Assembly: GCF_022376445.1 (NCBI RefSeq) | Contig: NW_025955075.1 | Coordinates: forward strand, 1-64,000 | Source of the DNA: Fomitopsis serialis | Lineage: Eukaryota; Basidiomycota; Agaricomycetes; Polyporales; Fomitopsidaceae | DNA length: 64,000 nucleotides | Direction: 5' to 3' | Part shown: in pieces, positions 59,298 to 64,000 of the stretch | Layout: each line of letters begins with the position of its first letter | Position numbering within the stretch: the stretch's first letter is position 1 | Notes under the pieces: model-generated | Told to the model about the DNA's origin: nothing | Database searches by the model: none | The model's input: the letters and a program-made list of their open reading frames with translations, nothing else | Position numbers and translations under genes: made by a program

Positions 59298-61306
59298 GCG
59301 TGCATCGCTCTCCTCTGCGCGCCCACTCGGACGACCGCTCTCGAAGGCTCCGCGGCTGCTACGCCCTTCGAATAGCTCTCGTTTTCTTCCACTAAGACTA
59401 CACCACTTGTAGCTTACAGGAAGGGGACTATGGTACAACCTTCGCTCATCAATCCCGATGGCGACGAAGAGCCGGATTATGTGAGCAACGACCAAATGAT
59501 TGTACCACTCACAAATGCGTGGAGGATGGTCAACACAGAGTCGTAGTCTCTGTCTCGCAAGCTCGTCCGACATGAGCATCCAGCTGAGCGAGCAGCGGTT
59601 GCCATTGTGGACTGTCCGACTCCGAGTCCTTCGACCGCCGCCCAGTGCTCCGTCACCAGCGCTCTCGCTCACTGGTCGCCGGGCGGGACCAACCCGCTGA
59701 GTTTCTTTCATGCTGCACGCAACACGCTTACACTGGCTCGCGTCGGCACGAGCATCGCTAGCTCGTGTCATGCACACGCGAGTCAGGCTGGAGGCAACAT
59801 GCTTACACTGGACGCAGTATGCTTCACTGGCTCGTGTCAGCACGAGCTCATAGCCAGCGAGTGTCACACACGAGTCAGGCTGGACGCAGCAGGCTTACAC
59901 TGGCTCGCGTCAGCACGAGCTCATAGCCAGCGAGTGTCACACCGGGTCAGGCTGGACGCAGTATGCTTACACCGGCTCGTGTCAGCACGAGCTCATAGCC
60001 AGCGAGTGTCACACACGGGTCGGGCTGGACGCAGCACGCTTACACTGGCTCGTGTCGGCACGAGCATAACACGCTCGTGTCATTCACTGCACACGAGTCA
60101 GGAGCATGCAGCAGCAGCACACTTACACTGGCACTGGCTCGTGTCGGCACGAGCGTAACGAACTCGTGTCATCCACTGCACACGAGTCAGGCTGGACACA
60201 CCGGGTTCGATGAGCACGACACGGCACTGCTCCTCCTAGGGTCAGCGGAGCGATGTTTGCTTCGCGGCGCCCATCCGGCGGGACTCTGCGAACCGGTTGA
60301 TCAGCAATACGGGTCATTGGCGTCATCAGTGTTGGACACTGGCTCACAGAGCATGTACGACGAGGCTCGTCGGCTTCTGGACTGGGGGTAACGGCTTCGC
60401 CGCAACGCGCCGCCGTACTCGACGTCTTCATATTGGGTATTGCGGCTCACCCGTTGCCCCTCAGGTCCAGGCACACTCTTCGAGTCGGGCAGCCCTGCGG
60501 GCTGCGCCCCACACCGCCAATCATTCCCCTCTCGCTCTCTTGCAACTGACCATCCAAGCTCACTCAGTAATAATGAGGCGGGCTGCTGGTACGCCTCGCT
60601 TCACACGTGACCGTCATATCCGCCACGCCGGTCATCGTATCCCAGTGCATAGATACTAAGTACTGTTGACGCATTTATTACATGGGCGGCGATGCCACGT
60701 GCAAGGGATTGAAAGTGCTCAGTTCACCGCCGGACTTGACGCAGACTCGGACTTGATGCAGACTATGTATTAACGTATCCTCGACCTGACGGCCCCCCCT
60801 GTGTTATCAGAACCCACGCCCTCTCAATTGACCGCCAAGAAGCACGATGTCTACGGCCTCTGCTATGTCCCACTCATTGGACTGTGGCGATGGAAAGTCC
60901 GATACCGTTACATATCCGAGTCAATACCCTCAAACGCAAATCATCGATGTATTGTACATTCGGTCATTGTTCAAGCGCAACGCATCTGAGTCATGGCAGC
61001 GACCATGAGTCAATCCAGACACTCGATGTATTGCCGTCACGGCATAGGGCTCCACAGACCAAGGTTTGCATATCCGCACTTCGAGGTAGACAATTCCTGA
61101 TAGAAGTGATTCTCACCTCGACGTTCACTTCGTCAATGTGGTTGAGAGCCTCCCCACGTCCTCGTCACCTCGGATCAGATGATCCGCCTTCAGCGGGCTA
61201 GGAAGGCGATGCCGAAAAACGTCTGCACACAAAGAATCGTACTCAGCCCTGCCTCGTCTACCTCTGAACACAGGAGGGCTCGCTCACCTTATACGCTCCG
61301 CTGCAT
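59298..61306. other. Spacer with a 71-82-bp minisatellite
   Basis: No supported gene. It is dominated by the tandem repeat 59720-60196; 60200-61306 shows nothing recognisable. Confidence 0.5.
59720..60196. repeat. Minisatellite, six to seven units of 71-82 bp with an internal dyad
   Basis: Units begin GCTTACACTGG near 59726, 59801, 59893, 59964, 60039 and 60121, with a variant at 59821. Each holds a palindromic core CTCGTGTCGGCACGAG or CTCGTGTCAGCACGAG and GAGTCAGGCTGGACGCAG. The inner units (59821-60038) are the most alike. Confidence 0.85.
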
Positions 61307-63151
61307 TCAAGCCACCATCCAGGATACACTAACAATACCCCGAGCAGACCACGGCCGTAGCCACTTACCAACTACATCCTCGATCCTCCCGGCGGTGACA
61401 TCCATGTCCGTCTTGGCCCCGATCTTCGAGCCGTACAACTGCATCGTCACTCCAGCAAACCTGACCGTGTCGAAGCAGGATCGGTCCATCACCTCGTGCA
61501 GGGCCCGCAAATCGGTTTCACGACAATTTTGGCATCATCGTCGAGCATGACCCAGATGGTGAACCCGATGTGCTCAAGCTGGTAGCTATGCACTGTAGAG
61601 AGGACGCCGTGCAACTCGTCCGCTGCTTTGGACCAGTCATCGAGCAACAGACCTCCCATGATAACGCCGGAGAGCGTGATGTCCAAGCGTCGCAAGGCGG
61701 TATTCTGCTCAAGATTGCCGTGAGGGTCTGCATTGTGTCAGGTCGGTGTCGACGTTTTGAGCAAGAAGTACAGTGACTTCTTACATGAAGTTTTGCCACG
61801 TTCGGTGTATCGAGTCAAGCGTGCTCCGGCAGCGACGAGAAGCCTGTTGGCCGGCTCAATACTCTGTGATGAAATACTCGGTGAAAATCCCCCTCCGCAC
61901 TGGACAGTCATCTCCTCGAGCGAGGTACAGATCCCTGAGTCCACGATCCAGTCCATGATCATCCTAGATTGCATCGCGCCCCGAACTAAATCAACTTCGA
62001 GACGCTGCAATTGCAAGTCGGACTGCGGATGGTTTATAATGGCTCCCACAGAGTTGGCAGAACCCAGCCGAGTGAAGTTATTGCCGTCGATAACGAGTTC
62101 CTTGAGGCGGGGAAACGAGTAGACGATACGACGCAGCTGTGAGACGTTGTCAAGGGTGCAACGGGTCAGGTACAACGATCTGAGGGTCTTGAACTGCGAG
62201 AGGGCGAGGAAGAACTTGGACGCAAACGGCATGGATCGCAGCGGCCCCTCAAGCCGCAGGACCTGCACACCTGGCACTATATGGCCGAAAGCAAGCGGCA
62301 GCGATTGAAGGAAGCCACGAGTCTTCCCCCTTTCTTGTGCGGATGGGTTCTTGGTATGCGTGGGCTTCGGATCCGATTCGGACGCGACGAGCATACGGGT
62401 GGATGCGAGAGAGTGCATGACTCGTGGAGACGTGCGGGACTGCTTGAATAGCATGTCGAAGCTCGCGCGGTTGCGGATCTCGACGACGGAGTACAGGTTA
62501 TACATGGCTCGGGGGTACCACGCTGTGCAGACCAGCGCCGCAACAGCTAGCGTGGGCTGATCCATCGCATCGACGATGGCTTCGAGGATCTCCAGTGGGA
62601 TACGAGCAGCGAGGTCTGGTGGCAAGATGTCGAGAAAGAGGACGTCGTTATCCCATGCATCTTCATGCCATTCGCTCCATCCGTTTCCTTCGAATTCGTC
62701 CTGACTACTACGATTGGTGTCGCTCCATCCGTTCTCATCGGACTCGTCTTGACTACTGTGATCGGTGGCATTCCATTCGTTGTCATTGGAGTCGTCTTGA
62801 CTACAACGATCGGTGTCGCTCAATTCGTCCCACCGTCGACGCCATGCGTCCTTGGAGGAAGACGCGAAGAGCTAGGCGAATGTATCAGTTGATCTCGCAC
62901 GTCGATGAATCACGAAAGATGGACTGACGTGAGTTCTGGTCCCAGACGACATCCCGCTGCAGTCGACGTATGTAGTATGCGACACACAGCTTGAGGGGAG
63001 GGTAGAGGAGCAATATGGCCAGCTCGCGCTCAGGTAGCCAAGGTGCCTCGAGGGGGCCGCAAGGCTCTGTCATAGAGTTTAATAGGTCGCTCGCGAACCT
63101 TGGGTCAGCGGTGGCTCGTGCTGCATTTAACAGGTCACACGCGTGGTGCAC
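61307..63151 (-). CDS. F-box protein (Agaricomycete type), frame broken near the C-terminus
   Basis: F-box proteins recruit substrates to SCF ubiquitin ligases. The main exon (62871 to about 61785) holds an acidic Ser/Asp/Trp-rich repeat, then an F-box (IPLEILEAIVDAMDQPTLAV, then ALVCTAWYPRAMYNLY) followed by leucine-rich-repeat-like segments (LRSLYLTRCTLDN, LKELVIDGNNF). An intron (GTAAGA...CTGAC...GCAG) leads in phase to NTALRRLDITLSGVIMGG. Near 61524 the frame shifts by one base between DDDAKIVVKP and DLRALHEVMDRSC, which continues to 61307. The 5' end is uncertain: an upstream exon (63151 to about 62935) looks related (ELAILLLYPPLKLCVAYYIR) but does not join in phase. Confidence 0.72.
62685..62823 (-). 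repeat. Three 48-bp tandem coding repeats in the F-box gene
   Basis: Encodes three 16-residue units of the form (S/A)TD(R/H)(C/S)SQD(D/E)..(N/E)(E/G)W, as SDTDRCSQDDSNDNEW, NATDHSSQDESDENGW and SDTNRSSQDEFEGNGW. The unit is Ser/Asp/Glu-rich. Confidence 0.75.
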
Positions 63152-63538
63152 CGACGTATGCAGTGCTTGTGCAATTGGTGTCCCCTCCGTATAGTAAGCG
63201 GGAGAGCTCGTCGGATAGCCTGTGAACTACAGTCCAGGCGCGACACAGTAAGAAGGGCATCACACGTACCTCGAACGGGTTGCCATGATGCAAGAGCGAC
63301 GTTAGGGCTGCGGACAGGAGCGGCGATGATAGCTCGCTTGGGACGTATGACGCTAGTGCGTGCGTAGGAGAGTACTTCTCTGGGAAGAATCATGAATGTT
63401 GACTATGATTTGTCAAGGTGTGAACTCGTTCGGCGTACCATTTTCCGGCACAATATCGTCAAGGCTCACGGTGTCTACGGCCTCGGTTCACCGCACTACT
63501 CAGTCCGCACGCCCACTTCCCGGTATTCGTTGGCGACG
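63152..63538. other. Spacer upstream of the hydrolase pseudogene
   Basis: No supported feature. Short Arg-rich ORFs only. Confidence 0.4.
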
Positions 63539-63879
63539 ATGCCGTTCTTGGAGCTTGAAGCTTGACTTCGGAGTACACCGCGAGGGCCTCGCGGGTCAGC
63601 TCTCCGCATGCGCCATCTGCACGAACGCGTGGATCGCGCCGGCCTCGCGAGACCTGCCGGAGACGGTGGGGCTTCCTAAGGGCACTACTCGTAGTCGGGG
63701 ACGCTGTGACACCTAGAGGGATAGCATGCGGACATTCCGAAAAGGTTGTTGGAGATGAGGGGAGGAGAAGGTCGCATGTAGGGAGCTGGCAGGCGTACAC
63801 GATGTGATCGGATGCCGTGGACGACGAGGACTAGTTACCCACCTTCAAGATGATAGGTGCATGGGCACAGCGCGTGTAG
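63539..63879 (+). pseudogene. Truncated copy of the alpha/beta hydrolase
   Basis: DNA similar to 58573-58905 of the hydrolase at 57640: MPFLELEA..., SEYTARxLAGQL, then NAWIAPASRDLP, a degraded central part and TFKMIGAWAQRV with stop at 63877-63879. Several indels shift the frame, and the N-terminal two thirds including HGGG and GDSAGG are missing. It is a partial duplicate in the same orientation, 5 kb downstream of its source or relative. Confidence 0.8.
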
Positions 63880-64000
63880 CTCAGTCGATCGGTGCGTCTG
63901 GCATGGAAGCATGCTTGCCACAAAGTCTGGAGGCGGAGACGGAGATGGTGCTTGAGATGGTGGTGTAACTCAGCTCGAGTCATGCAGAGAGGCAGACAAC

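Noticed and set aside
59720..60196. CRISPR-like array
   Set aside because: The units are contiguous with no unique spacers, and the host is a eukaryote; it is a minisatellite.
1..64000. tRNA or rRNA genes
   Set aside because: I looked for tRNA arm patterns and rRNA-like stretches and saw none I could support by eye.

Overview
The window is a piece of a nuclear genome from a basidiomycete fungus, most likely an Agaricomycete of the polypore type. The evidence is the gene architecture (many 45-70 nt GT-AG introns with CTNAY-like branch points), a PRP46/PRL1 tail, a STE24 CAAX protease, two QDE-2-type Argonautes, an F-box gene of the Agaricomycete style, and several DUF6533/DUF6534-like membrane-protein genes of the kind that are expanded in these fungi.

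Layout. 1-3930: the 3' end of a PRP46-like WD40 splicing factor (+), a complete eight-exon STE24 gene (+) and a conserved gene of unknown function (-). 6168-16937: a complete 10.7-kb non-LTR retrotransposon (LINE) on the minus strand. It has a 24-nt poly(A) end, a perfect 13-bp target-site duplication, an extra 5' ORF (ORF0), an ORF1 with a CCHC zinc knuckle that is apparently interrupted by introns, and an ORF2 (APE endonuclease, reverse transcriptase, CCHC tail) broken by one stop codon and one frameshift. 17951-30224: two divergently oriented Argonaute genes with identical intron positions and phases, separated by 5.5 kb that holds a short-chain dehydrogenase gene and a frameshifted 7-TM-like gene. 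32398-39273: three tandem DUF6533-family genes (+). 39274-42582: repeats, including an 819-bp terminal-inverted-repeat element. 42583-47280: a decayed DUF6534-like gene, a GNAT acetyltransferase, a small gene of unknown function and a DUF6534-type gene. 48585-51401: an FAD-dependent monooxygenase (-). 51968-56556: two more DUF6533-family genes in the opposite orientation. 57640-64000: an alpha/beta hydrolase, a minisatellite, an F-box gene and a truncated pseudogene copy of the hydrolase.

The strongest unusual signals are the TSD-bounded LINE whose ORF1 carries spliceable introns, the inverted Argonaute pair, and the inverted arrays of DUF6533 genes. The array spacers share a conserved GTAAGT-bearing upstream block and fold-back repeats. 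Several otherwise conserved genes show single-base frame disruptions, so either local decay or uncorrected assembly indels should be kept in mind. All calls come from reading the sequence by eye; no database search was run.
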